Assembly: GCA_032718475.1 (NCBI GenBank)
Contig: JAUCBJ010000643.1
Coordinates: forward strand, 1 to 34,671
From: Nemertoderma westbladi
Lineage: Eukaryota > Xenacoelomorpha > Nemertodermatida > Nemertodermatidae
Direction: 5' to 3'
DNA length: 34,671 nucleotides
Shown here: piece after piece, positions 9,574 through 21,800 of the stretch
Layout: each line of letters begins with the position of its first letter
Numbering within the stretch: the stretch's first letter is position 1
The notes under the pieces: generated by a model
The model's database searches: none
What the model was told of the DNA's origin: nothing
What the model saw: the letters and a program-made list of their open reading frames with translations, nothing else
Program-made: the position numbers and the translations under genes

Positions 9574-11896
9574 ATACTAGTAGACTTCACCGAGAGGCAT
9601 CCGGAGGAGAAGACGAGGGGATACTACGAGCGGTTAGAGAAGGGTCACAAGGCGCGAGCGCTGCAGGACCATTTCAGGGAGGTGCACGAGAGGCGGCTGG
9701 TCTGGACCTACGGGAAGCCGTCGCTAGACAACGCGATCCTCGAGCATTTCCACTACGTGGTGAAGGGAGACGAGGCGAAGTTCGGGATACCGAAGTATCC
9801 GAGGGAACCACCCAGAAAGGATTGGAAGAGGTTCGTAGAGTCTGTCAGCAGGGGAGGATATATGGTCCTAGACGACGAAGGGTCCGTGGAAGACGAGGAG
9901 GGTTCGAGAAGAGGGTCGGCAGGGTCGGCCAGAACCATACTTCTGCATTTGGCTGCACCAAATGGGGACATATTCCTGTTCGATCTGGGAACGTATGGGA
10001 AGAAGAACGGGCTGAAGTTAAACCCGGTTGCCAAGGGCGGTGCAGAACGTAGTAAGAGAGAAGTCGACGATAAAGGTGGGATCAGCGATCCGCGACGATG
10101 CGGAGAGGATCATCGGTCCGGAGACCCGCAACCTCCTGGACATGCAAACGGTCTATATGGCTATGACAGGGCCAGCCGGGTTGGGACTAGTAGAGAACAC
10201 GGGCCATTGTGGAGCGGTGGCGATGGGCCAGCTAATGGGGCTCGTATGCCACAAGCCAATGGACTGGGGTAAATTCAGGGAGGAGTATGGAGTGGAGTTA
10301 GCGAACTCGCTGAAGTGGGGAGCGAGGCCGGGGAAACAGGAGGTGTATCAATTCCAGAGAGGAGCGATAAAGATATATCAGAAGCGATATATCCTACAGG
10401 AGGATTGGATAATGATAGGTTTATTAAACCTATTCATGGCCGTGGTTATCGAAAGAGAGCCAACAGCGTTTCTGCTATCTGGATCACCCCTGAACTACAG
10501 AAGAGCCTTCAAAGTGGCTTCCTCGAGGGTCTGGTAGACCACCCGGGGCTGAAGGGCGAGTCGGTATACTACAACTGCCGATATCTAGTAGACAGGGAGG
10601 TGGATACACCGTATCAGAGGTGGGAGAAGCTAGAGGCGGATAGACAGGAGGAGAAGCGATTGGAAGAAATCGCTAGACGAGAAAGGAAGGAGGCAGACGA
10701 AAGAGAGGCGGAAGCTAGAGGAGAGGGCTACGGGTTCGAGGACCAGACGGCCTTGGACGATTTACACTGGACATCAGGGAGCTCGGGCGAGTCTCTAGGG
10801 CGAGAGTTGGGGTGGACGAAACAGTCGACCGAAACACACCGAAAATCACCGAAACAGTCGACAGCGGGATTGCAGGCGATGCCCATACCAGCGGGCGCCG
10901 AGGGCGATTTCGCGAAGAGAAGGCCAGGGGAACTGGAAGGATGGAGAGTCACGGGCGAGAGCCAAGGTGGGAAGGGACATAGTGGATCTACCGGGATACC
11001 GGATTTGGAACCAGTCCCAGCAGAGGATGAAGATGACGACGAGTTCGGAGAGTTGCTGCCCATCGGGAGAATCGGCCACTCAGACATGGACTGGGTTGGC
11101 GGGAGAGTGGTGACGGCCAGCGGGGCGAGGGCCTTATGGGATAGACCCGGCAAGCGGGCCTGGGTGCATGAGGAGCCGGCAATGGATTTCGGGGGGAGCA
11201 CCATCAGGTTGGGCGAGCAACCGGGAACGGCACCACGGGTAGTATTTGGAGAGACGATGCCCAGGCGAGACGAGGAGATAGACATGGACAGGGACGTTAA
11301 CGTCCAGAAGTTTGCTTACCAGCGACTCCATAGACCGAGGAGATCGCTTGGGGCGAAGGACGACTTGGGGCGGGACGCGTTGGTACTCGGCTGTGATTAC
11401 TGCGGGAGGCTTACTCACCAGGAAAGGAGCTGCTTGTACCGATTCCAGAAGGGGACGAGTTGCCTCTACTGCCGTGAGTCGAGTCATAGGATGGGGGCGT
11501 GTCCACGGTTGCACAACCGGTGTTCTGATGTCGGCGTCATGATGCGGCAGCGGATGAAGGCCCAGGAATTCCGGTGGGGTTTCTTTAATATTAACCAGGA
11601 GGCCCACCTGGAGATCATCAAACGGAGGCTTCCGTTTACTTATCAAGAAGTATCAATGGCGGCATCGTATGTGGGAGTGATGAATACACAGGTATTTAGA
11701 CAGATGGACACCACAGAACCGGGGAGAGTTCAGAGATTTCCTGGCGGAGCATGTGCCGCGGGCCATGAAGGTGATCCTATGGGATGCTACTAGGGGGAAG
11801 CAGCAGGGGCACTCGGAGGGGCCACCTGCGAAGCGATACCGGGAGCTAATAACACCAGCGCCCAAGGAGTCGACGACGGAAGTAACGACGAAGTAA
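9574..11896 (+). pseudogene. Third frame of the BEL/Pao element: DEDD exonuclease-like domain plus two CCHC zinc knuckles
   Basis: After TAA 9571-9573 a coherent frame opens (TERHPEEKTRGYYERLEKGH). At about 9852-9880 it reads MVLDDEGS, a D-x-E like Exo I of DEDD 3'-5' exonucleases, then LLHLAAPNGDIFLFDLGT. After a frame change at about 10030 it reads STIKVGSAIRDDAERI, close to the Exo II block of EXD1, Egalitarian and WRN-type domains. At the expected Exo III place RPGKQEVYQFQRGAIKIY has Arg where Y-x3-D needs Asp, so activity is doubtful. The frame returns at about 10440-10540, passes an E/R-rich helix (10610-10720) and reaches two perfect CX2CX4HX4C knuckles, CDYCGRLTHQERSC and CLYCRESSHRMGAC (11391-11505). 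A further frame change near 11720 gives EFRDFLAEHVPRAMKVILWD and the stop at 11894-11896. Family assignment of the exonuclease is inference; the knuckles are certain. Confidence 0.65.
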
Positions 11897-12553
11897 CGGC
11901 AAGGATGAGGAACCTTAAGGAGGACAAGAACAAGGGAGCGGCGACGACCAGGAAGCGACTGAGACAGGACGACGACAGAGGGAAGGAACTGAGATGGTTC
12001 CAAAAGACAGGAGGGGCGAACTAGGACTTGCAGGGGGAGATGTGGGGATGCCTGGAAGGCACCACATGCGAAGTAATACGAACTCCTAAGTGCAAATTTA
12101 ATTAAAAGTGCAATTAGTATGTACGTATGAAGTAATCATTAGAATATAGTCATATAACCAATATAATCAAAGTAAGTACTATAGTCATGCAACCTTTTCC
12201 AACTAACTACTGGGACTGGGGACGAATTGACTATGACAGGACGAGACACTAGACGACTCACACTTCTTGAGCGCGGCGGCGTGAAAGGGGAGGGTGGGGT
12301 TCGTCAGGAGCGAGTGGAGCAGGACGAATAAGGGTGGAGTATAGAATTCAGGGGAGTTAGTGAGAGGTGGTGTTGAGGCGTGAGAAGAGAGTACGGGTGC
12401 GATTCAAATGTGGGGGGGGGGGAGGAGTAAGAGGCAGAGTGAGGGACAAGGAGGTCCGAAAGTAAAGTCAGTTAGAGTGGAAGTAGAGAGAAGTTAAAGT
12501 CAGTTAGAGTGGAGTGGAGATTTAAATATTGTGTGATAGGAGTCCACGATTGT

Positions 12554-12607
12554 CTCGAACCGAGATGCCAGATGTCTTGGTGCAACATAGGTTGGAGTTG
12601 CACCAAG
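12554..12607 (+). other. Two hairpins in the element's 3' UTR
   Basis: A small CTCG-AAC-CGAG stem (12554-12564) is followed by a perfect 11-bp stem: CTTGGTGCAAC (12576-12586) and GTTGCACCAAG (12597-12607) around a 10-base loop. Confidence 0.85.
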
Positions 12608-12679
12608 AGCGGGTAGTAATATCATACCCAGAGGGAGCGGCCTGGAAAGCCGACTCAAAGTAAAAGAACTCCACCCCAC

Positions 12680-12698
12680 ACCCGATAGTAGATCGGGT
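12680..12698 (+). other. Hairpin ACCCGAT/ATCGGGT
   Basis: A perfect 7-bp stem with loop AGTAG, between the 12576 stem and the stem next to the polypurine tract. Confidence 0.8.
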
Positions 12699-12728
12699 TC
12701 CAGCGGAATTGAAGCGCACTCAAAGGTG

Positions 12729-12757
12729 ATGCTATCTTCTCACCGGGAAGATAGCAT
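12729..12757 (+). other. Hairpin abutting the polypurine tract
   Basis: ATGCTATCTTC and GAAGATAGCAT form a perfect 11-bp stem around TCACCGG. The stem ends exactly where the G run of the polypurine tract begins, so a role in defining plus-strand primer cleavage is conceivable. Confidence 0.85.
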
Positions 12758-12767
12758 GGGGGGGGAG
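12758..12767 (+). promoter_or_regulatory. Polypurine tract
   Basis: GGGGGGGGAG directly precedes the TGTGAG start of the 3' LTR. In LTR elements such a tract resists RNase H and primes plus-strand DNA synthesis. Confidence 0.85.
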
Positions 12768-13341
12768 TGTGAGCGGATTCAATTCCGCCTCACTATCCCC
12801 ATAAAGTTGGGAAGTGGCGCCCTTTTTCAGCAATATTGGAGATACGAGATTAATAACAATCAATCTCGTATCACACCCAATAACGGGATAAGACAATCCC
12901 CAAAAGCCACACAAAGGGAGGTTAGAGGTCAAACCACCTCGAGGGGGCAGATAACCAACAGCGGGGGGGGAAGCACTCCCACAGAGGTGGGAGGCGTGAA
13001 GTAGGTTGTTAGCCAATAGGGGCGAGGGAGAGCATCCGCTAGGTAACAAGGCCACAGTACCGTAAGAATGATTAGATATATATTATCAGTGTATCGACAT
13101 ACCAATTTAGTTTACTCAGTCACTCAGTGCAGACAGGTGACATTTCACACCGTCACCATTACAGCATCACAATCAGTCCATACCGGTCAGTTATCTATTC
13201 TGTCAACTGTGCTGTCATATATTATCCATCTACGTATGTATAACAATATCATAGCGATAACAACAACAAACTATTATCTTTCTCAACAACACGGTGACGC
13301 GTAGCTTATCAAACCGGTCGGGATCCCTTGATCCCGTCACA
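12768..13341 (+). repeat. 3' LTR of the BEL/Pao element (574 bp)
   Basis: It matches the 5' LTR end to end with about 14 substitutions and two extra G in one G run. It ends CCCGTCACA and is followed by GATAT. A CGGGATC-CCTT-GATCCCG hairpin lies near its end. As the nearer LTR it faces the UGCG gene in sense orientation. Confidence 0.95.
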
Positions 13342-13346
13342 GATAT
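13342..13346. repeat. Right target-site duplication GATAT
   Basis: An exact copy of 1542-1546, placed immediately after the terminal CA of the 3' LTR. Confidence 0.93.
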
Positions 13347-15726
13347 ACAGTAGACTAGCGGCACCAGCCTGTCTATAATAATAATTATTATAATTGTTAT
13401 ATAATCACACACTTGTAATACAAAAGATAATTCATTTAAACAATGGTAGCTCCACAGGAGGTTGCTGGTAAAGAGAGCCGTTGTCCAATATAATTGTCAT
13501 CTTTGATTGCCTTTCTGAAAAAAATGTATATACGAATAGGATTTTGGAGTATTTACAACAGTTTGTCATCTGACTTCGTTCTTAACTTACTGTATGTGAG
13601 AAATTTACTCGTTAAGTGTCTGTAATGGTGTCGGCGTAGTGTGGACGTTGCGTCGGCTCAATGTCGGCGTGATGTCACCGTTGAATCCGTGTAATATTGG
13701 CGTGATGTCGGCACAGTGTCGGCGTGTTTTTCGGCATGTTGTTTAGTAATATCGGTGTACTGTAGTTGTAAACGTGGTGTCAGGGTGTAGTTGGTAATAG
13801 TTTTATATGGCCTATTTTTATAACATTCATTTTCACGGTATAGGCTAAAGTGTTACCGGTGGTCTGGTAGGTCAGAATCAAACTAAACATGATTTATCTT
13901 TTATAGTTGTCATTTTAAATTTTGAACATATAATTTTTTCAAGACTGTACTAAAGTGTTGGTTTTACTCAAAATTGTAGTATTGTACAGTATATGTTTCA
14001 ATATTTACAGTAATACTGTATATATCATTACAAGATGATTTAGATAACATCGCAAAAATAGCAAAAATAAAATGAAAAATTTTAGCTTATTTTTGATAAA
14101 ATTGCGATTTCTCAAAAATAATGAAGCTTGCCTATACTGTATTTGCTATGAGATAATAAGATGAAAGAATTGCGTCGTGGGTTTCATTTCACTATTTTCA
14201 ACGGGTTAACACATAAATTATTCACATTATGATTATAATATTAATAAATAGCGTTTTCACCCATTCTTATTCTGTTATATTATAAAACAAACCGCACCCA
14301 TTTTGTTCAGGTGTACAATTAATAGTACTGTAAGTCATTGCATTTATCAGTAGGCCTATCACATTTGTTGAAATAACATTGTTTTTATGGAAACTCTATG
14401 TGGGCCTATTACAAGATAATAAATACAGTATGCATAATAACATTAAAATCATAATTTTTTAGTTGTAGTATTGTTGTAGGCCTACTAATGTTAGAATAAA
14501 AATGAGAAAATAGTGAGAAAATAAATCAGGAATGCTATGAGAATGCTAATAAATAATTCCAATATTAGCTTAATGTTAGAATATCATTAGAATGTTAAAG
14601 GTGGTAAATCCACTATTAGAATTCCAATGTTAAAATACTGTAAATAACACTAATTAAATATTTGTTACCGAATACTGCCGAAAGTGCACTTTTATTGCAC
14701 AGGGTCCGAGCGCTTTGCCAAAAAATATTAACCTGGCATTAGTTGAACATTTGAATTTTAATATTTTATTATTTGAATAAAGATGTTAAAAAACATTATT
14801 TTCATGTTGCTAGGCTATGGTTTGCTGGGAGTGGATGACGATGGACTGACGATGAACAAGACAGATAGTGCTGAGTATGAAACCAGTATTGTAGCCCAAA
14901 CTAAAAGGAACACGTTAGATATGCATGCACTTACGGTAGGTGGGTGGACAAAGTTCAAAAAATACATGGCGGAATTATTTGGTCTGTGTTTTAGCGTAAT
15001 TTCAATAGCACACCCATAAATTATATTCAGCGTAAATATGATTAAACAAGCGTCATTATCAATATTAAAAGCTCGACTTTCCCCCACTGGTCAATTAATA
15101 TGTACACACGAGTTCGACTCTCTTATTAATGGACAAATTTGTTGTTAGTATTACTGCCCAGTAAATGACAACATTTTCAAAGAAAATAGATTATCATAGC
15201 TTATTGATTGATAATAAGGGCAATGTCCACTGAGAAAGATATCAGTCTCCCACACCACAGTTTAGCTAGCATAATAAATTATTATTACTGTAATTTTAAC
15301 TTTAAATTATTACATTTACAAAATTAATAAAGATAGTTTGCTACATGTTAGGAGTAATATGAATATAAAATACTTTAATCTAAACTGAATTCTGTAATAA
15401 TTGATAAATCTGCAAATTGAAACCGCTAATAAATTGTTTATTAATTGAGAATAAAATAAGGGGCCTCTACTGACAAACCCACGGTAAAGTAGCCACCCTA
15501 CTTACCGTAAGTTGGTCTGGTCTGTTGTGGCCCAATAGTTGTGCATATCAGATAAGGTCGGGGTACTACTCCCTGGGTTAAACAAAATATTTAGTGTAGG
15601 AATGTTCTACAGTAGGTCCTGCGTTGGTGGCTGGCGGATAGGTGGCTGTGTGTGGAGGGGAGGATGATATATTTCAGATATATTCACTAAACGCCATAGA
15701 GGAAGATAAAAAAAGAAAAACCGAAA
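13347..15726. other. Intergenic DNA upstream of UGCG
   Basis: AT-rich, with several TAGGCCTA octamers (near 14352 and 14474). A patch of irregular TGTCGGCG(T/A)-type repeats lies at about 13628-13735. The frame at 14783-15019 resembles nothing I know. A CCCAATAG motif near 15530 might be a CCAAT-type promoter element for UGCG, but no core promoter is evident. Confidence 0.5.
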
Positions 15727-15836
15727 ATGCGTTCTTCCGATTACGTTGCTATAGGACTATTTTATTCAGTTTGGATTTTTGGATTGGTATATTACATCTC
15801 CATAATATTCTGTCATGTTCTATCAATTGTATACAG
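15727..15836 (+). CDS. UGCG: UGCG exon 1: signal-anchor segment
   Basis: It encodes residues 1-36, beginning [10 protein letters not shown], then a hydrophobic run such as [10 protein letters not shown]. The donor is AG|GTAACT, leaving two bases (phase 2). Assigned from the matching phase with exon 2 and resemblance to the N-terminal membrane anchor of the family. It is the least conserved exon, so it is less certain than the rest. Confidence 0.8.
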
Positions 15837-18800
15837 GTAACTAACTAATTTACCGCACTGAGCTTATTTCACAACTAAATAGATATTATAATCTCCAACC
15901 ATGAACTGTCGCCTCTGTAATTCAATCACTCTTCCAATCTTCCATTACAATTAACTATATCTATCTCTATATTCACAAGTTTCTATAAATTGTCATAAAA
16001 TATTTGATTATTGTTTTGATCGGAATATATAGGCCTAAAGCAGAGAATTATATATTTAATAAATAACTACAATTAACTTTTATTACGAACAGACATTAAA
16101 CTAGAAAAGCCAGAAATGAAACTGTATAAGCCTACACTTTATTATTATAACAAGACAATCCCAAAAAGTACTGATGCGGGGTCGAACCCGACTAACCTAT
16201 CTCTATAGTGGGGCAGCGGGTTCACTTTGTCAAGTACAATGCACACATTTCCAACCAGACACTATACAGTATAATATTGGAGGTGTCCTATATTGGTGCC
16301 AGCAAGAATTGAACAGATCCACCTCCGCTTTGGAGGACATTAATTTCGCCGTGAGGACCAGCCTGTGCACAATCTCGAGCTTTGGCAGCCTCATGGAGAT
16401 TAAATAGCAAGACATCCATGACTTTCTTAAAAGACCTTGAAGATGTGGATAATCTCGCGAATGTCATGGTGGATAGGGAGTTGTGGCGGTGCAATTTTGT
16501 CGATAAGCCGGCATAGCATTCTTTAGGTTTAGTATTAGAGATTTTTCCAAAGCAAAAACTGCCAGATAATCTAATCGCGTATAATAATTTTCAAAGTAGG
16601 CCTAGACTACGTAATTTCATTGAACAATATAATTAGGTCTTATTGTAGAGTCAATAAAATACTTTATTGACCTTCTGGTCCCTCGATCTCGCGAATTAGC
16701 AGAATCTTTGACGGACTGTTTTGTAAAATTATGGAAAAAAACAAAAAACATAACGCGAATACAAAACCGTCCACTCAAGACCCCACCATCCCTTAACTAC
16801 ATACAGTAGGCCTAATTAAATGTAATAAAAGAGGGGTACTATTTTTCTTTTTTTGCAGCAAATATATATTTCACAGCGAAGCGAAATGTTGCCCGGAAGA
16901 TCTCCAACCTGTAACCATACTAAAACCATTGCTGGGGACAGATTCAAATCTCGTGCACAATCTCATGACGTTTATGGATTTAGATTACCCAAAGGTGATC
17001 AAATACACCACCTCAACAGTTGTACAGTACCGGTAGCTTTATTAGGAGTAATATCTTTACTCAGGTGCAAGATACCTGTACCACTTTCTCTAATTAATTA
17101 TTCAAATAATATTAATGATATCGCATGAAATCTTAAACGGAGAAACAGTAGTTTAGTCTTCGACACTATTATTAGGGCCTACTGTATCTGTGTCTTTTTG
17201 AAAACAATTTTACATATATTATTTCAGAAAATAATGTGAAAGTCATTATAAGATAGTATGAAGAAAGAATTACTGCTGTATAAATAGACATAATAATATA
17301 AGTTTATTATAAAATTTACACCATTGAGGCCTGACGAGACCGCATAGAAACCGAAGAGAAAGACGACTTTAATCCCATATAACATAAACTTTCTAACTGT
17401 TATTAGTCTACTACTTTATTATCTGTATTATTGGTTGTTATTGTACGTTTCTACTTAATAAACCTTTTATTAATTTATTGCAAATATAAGTTAACATTAA
17501 TTCATTTTGAATTTTATTTTCTTGTAGTTTGAAATCCTTTTCTGTGTTCAAGACAGCACTGACCCTGTGATTAAAGTTGTCAACAAATTACTGGAGTCAC
17601 GGCCCGAAGTCAATGCTAAGCTCATTATTGGTGAGTTTCTGTAGGAAAAGTTTATTCTATACCTATAAACTATACATAAACACTAATATCGCTAAACGCG
17701 AACACGAAACTCCGGAGGCAACCCGAAGGCTCCTCTCTCTTGGCTGTTACCTATAAGGCAGGGAGGGAGCCACGCTAACTCCCAAGGGTTAAAACTATGT
17801 ACATAAATATCCAATCATTTCTTTACTCCTGCCGCAGAAGCCAGGTTTATATTATTGTACCGCTGGGTTTACATAAGCACTATTGTCAAATGTCTCATGC
17901 TTAGTGAAAAGTTTATTGCTTAAGTTAAAGTGTCTAGGCTAAAGTAGTGTCTTGTTTAAGCTAAAGTGTCCAGGCTAAAGTGTCTTGTTTAAGCTAAAGT
18001 GTCTAGGCTAAAGTGTCTTGTTTAAGCTAAAGTGTCTAGGCTAAAGTGTCTTGTTTAAGCTAAAGTGTATAGGCTAAAATGTCTTGTTTAAGCTAAAGTG
18101 TCTAGGCTAAAGAGTCTTGTTTAAGCTAAAGTGTCTAGGCTAAAGTGCCTTGTTTAAGCTAAAGTGTATAGGCTAAAGTGTCTTGTTTAGGAACATAACA
18201 ATGCGAAATTTATACAGCATTTAGTCGGATTTTGAACCTCAGCGTTATTCACTATTTTGAAAGCGGTTCAGGGCTGTATCCTCTAATCGTACACAGACTC
18301 ACTGTATCCATTTCCTAAAGTCGAAAAGTATTCCTATTTGTTTTACGTTCTATACACAGGAGGTAAATCAGTTGGAATCAACCCGAAAATCAACAACTTA
18401 ATGCCCGGCTATCTGGTTGCGAAATACGAACATTTATGGATCTGTGACAGCGGAATAATGGGTAAGTTGCATATTACCGGTACCAAGGTACTGCGGTAAC
18501 TACGGTAACTACGGTAATGCTTTATTTTCACTGTTGAATTAAATTGAGTTGAAAAAAGTGTAACATCGATTATTGAGTGAAAAATATCAAAAAGCATTTC
18601 TTAAAAAGAACTCGAATGAACAATTTTTCAGATAATTAATAACGTTTTAGCCGGCGTATACGATGTCAACATTCAGTTCCATTTTTAAAACGTTGAAGAT
18701 ATTAATCGAATCTCATAAAGTATTGAATAGTGTCAATTACTATTAATAGTGAGCAATAGTGATTGACAGAGTCACTTGTCAGTTGTGAAGATGTTTAAAT

Positions 18801-21800
18801 AAAGTCGACAAATTGTTGTTATGTTTCATTGACAGTTTCCAAGGACACGCTTCGCGAGCTTGTAGGTCACATGCAACCCGGTGTTGGTTTGGTTCACCAG
18901 ATGCCGTACTGCCAGTCCCGGCCTGGTTTTCATTCCATTATTGAACAAATTTACTTTGGAGGTAAGTCTGGGTAAGTTTTGGTAAGTTACAGTATTTTAT
19001 CGAAATAATACAAGAGTAGGCCTATTGGTTATCTGCTGTTTTGTCATTATTGAATATACATAATGTATGGAAATACATGCCGAATGCAAAAATCTGTGGG
19101 GTCTACATGTCACTGAATTACGTACGACACTATATTCCGGGACTTGGTTTAATAAATATTATCATCAGAAAATTTTGCTTCAATCTATAGGCCTACTGTA
19201 CTGTATATATTTTGTGATATTCTATAAAATGATGTGGTAATATTTAACTTCTGCCAGACGCTTTGTTAAAAACCGACGTTAAAATTTAACGTCAGTTAAA
19301 TATTCGTGTTCTATTGATTTAGGTACATGATTATACAGTATTTAACCAATGCCACACGTTTCAATTATAAGACTATAGAAAACGTTTGTTCTAAGTTATT
19401 TCATAACTTTTTCAAGCCTAAAACAGACTTACAGTAAGTCTAACGTTAGATAAGCGTAGTAAACCTAAAATATTTGCAGGGACATGCAGCTTTACTTACA
19501 GCACACCAAACCAACAACCTATAAATTTTCTTACTGTAATTAATTTTTTTCAGGTTTTCACGCCCGAACATATGTCGCATCCGCATCACTAGGTATACCT
19601 TGCGTAACCGGACAATCCTTACTCCTTCGGAAGTCGGTTCTAGAACGGATGGGCGGTTTATCATCCTTCGCCAAATATGTCGGAGAAGATTATCAACTAG
19701 CTAGACAAATTTGTGATATGTTCGTATAATTTAAACTTAAAACTCCAGTAAACAGTACAATGGAACAGTACAGTTCTGTTGTACAATACAGTAGGCATAT
19801 TGCATTTATTAATGTGATACACAGCACACCACCACCACCCACCCCTCTTTCCATCTTTCACCAACCCCTTCTGCCCCCCCCCCCCCCCCCCTCCCTCCTC
19901 CCTCACTCAAGGCTAGATTTCAACAATAAGACGACCACAGGGTGCCTCGGATAATTTGATCAGCAGTAGAGGTAGAGTTATTGAATGACACTGGATTTTA
20001 AATAAAAATAATTAATTTGAAATATTACAGTAGTTTTTAGGATAAACCGATTAGACTATATTCCATGACATTGCAAAAGCCGACTCACGCCTCTTCGAGC
20101 TCCCCAATACATTTGAATGCAAGTCCATGTAGTTATAAGTCGATAGGCCTACGAACACGTGTACCGCATATATACTAATAATTAATAAATCTAATTTCTT
20201 ATTTGATTATTTGTATTTTAGGGGTCTGACTGTCCGAATGAGTGGCCGGCCGGCGCTCCAGAATTCCGGACGATATTCTTTCGGATTGTTTTGCAATCGA
20301 ATGGAGAGGTATGTATGTATTCGTTGGTCAGAGTTTCATACACACTGCGCCATGTGTGAGGACTCAATTACATAGGCTAAGTCTTAATCGAACTTGGTAC
20401 ATAACGACGTAATGTATAATAGGATGCTGTCTGCGGGATAGTAACATCCCTAGAACAATACTTTACAGTACTAGTTAAATTAGATAACTACGTAATGGGA
20501 CTTCATGGGCAGCGTTAACTAGTCGGTCCATGATTTGGAGGTCCCATAGAATAAAACGGAACCTTAAGGTTCGATTATTTATGGCAGCAGTAGTACCAGT
20601 ACTCTTATATGGGAGTCCATGCTGGGCTCTAACCTCAGAGTATACCAAATCTCTGGACGGCACTTTCACAAGAATGTTGCGCAGGGTTCATTGGGTCAGG
20701 TACAATGAACATATCTCCAGTCAGACTCTTTACAACATTGGAGGTGTTCCATTAGTCTCCCCTAGCTTGACACTTGAACGGAACCGCCTTTGCTTTGTAG
20801 GACATTATGCTTTCGCTGTAAGGACCAGCCAGTGCATAATCGTGTGCTTTGGCGGCCTCATGCTGCGAATATGCATGGGGGACAGCCAATGACTTTCTTG
20901 AGACGCCTCTTAAAGGACACTGGCCTTGAAGATGCGGATGATCCAGCAAATGTCATGGGTGATACAGTGGAAGTTGCGGCGGCGCAATTTTGTCGACAAG
21001 CCGGCACAGCATTCTTAATATTTATGTAACATATAAATAATGCAGCAGCAATACAGCATGCCGATAACTGAACTATTGTACGTAGTATCAATACGTGAGA
21101 GTCTATCATGATTTACTGTAGACCATAAGTCATGCCATGTCCAAGGAGATGTGGCAATGGTCTTTTACAATGACTGCATAACAATACAGTGAAAGGGGAG
21201 AGAGTCGTGTGACAAGTGATTCGACTTCCCTATGTAATCTAAATAACATTCTGTATTATTTTTAATAATTTATAATAATTTTTTTGTTTTGTTAACTTTA
21301 TTTACACTCGAAGGTAATTAACATTGATTAAAACATTACTTAGGTGTAGGAACTAAAGTCAAGTTTCTAAACAAATAATAATTATTATTTGTGGTGGCGA
21401 ATTCATTTTTTCCGCTCCATTTTCTATAGAGTTGGATCTGTTTAAATTATTTAATAAAATAATAATAATATATTTCGTATATAAGTGCAATATAATAATA
21501 TTTGTTTCAGGTGGGCGAAACTTCGTCTATCAATGTTACCTATTCTGATACTAGCGGAACCCCTATCCGAAACTGCACCCTTAGGTATCTATGTATCTTT
21601 AGCCCTCTATTGTATGTTAGGAGTATCGCCTTTGTTATTCTTTGTTCTTCACTTAATCGCGTGGATGATGTTGGATTACATAAGAATATGTTTAGTTGAG
21701 GTAAGTTACCATAGAAACCTTTAAAGTTATACAACTCGCTTCATAATATATTTTAACTTCTGACTTGTGGGGCGAGCCACGAAGTTGGCGGAGCCTTAGC

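Larger units (their letters stand above)
11897..12767 (+). other. 3' untranslated region of the BEL/Pao element
   Basis: No protein-like frame is seen. Two copies of AAGTCAGTTAGAGTGGA lie at about 12464-12515. The last 215 bases contain four perfect stems and then the polypurine tract. Such a structured 3' region could serve RNA packaging, transport or plus-strand priming. Confidence 0.6.
1547..13341 (+). mobile_element. Full-length BEL/Pao LTR retrotransposon with an extra 3' reading frame
   Basis: The element is about 11.8 kb, long for the family. It has two near-identical LTRs starting TG and ending CA, GATAT target duplications on both sides, a polypurine tract before the 3' LTR, and a pol region with RNase H and integrase order typical of BEL/Pao (RT, RH, IN, DUF5641-like tail). 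The gag-like region lacks the usual zinc knuckles. A third frame downstream of pol carries an exonuclease-like domain plus two CCHC knuckles. In-frame stops and frame changes occur in all three regions, so this copy is unlikely to be autonomous unless some breaks are sequence errors. It sits about 2.4 kb upstream of the UGCG start codon on the same strand. Confidence 0.93.

Noticed and set aside
9483-10052. Alternative frame starting MVRHHLIGERS as the true third-frame start
   Set aside because: Its downstream part is compositionally odd and overlaps the better-structured frame with the exonuclease blocks; only the short segment before 9570 could be real.
10728-11646. Minus-strand frames opposite the third frame of the element
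   Set aside because: The plus strand carries the zinc knuckles and structured blocks; the minus frames are Pro/Ser-rich shadows.
12554-12757. Hairpins as a transcription terminator
   Set aside because: No T run follows and the context is an LTR element 3' UTR; an RNA cis element is more likely.
14783-15019. 78-codon frame upstream of UGCG
   Set aside because: First considered as a 5' exon of UGCG, but the 15727-15836 exon fits the anchor, the phase and the order, and this frame does not.
16853-17128. Frame starting [13 protein letters not shown]
   Set aside because: It is the wrong frame over UGCG exon 2; the adjacent frame gives the conserved [11 protein letters not shown] block.
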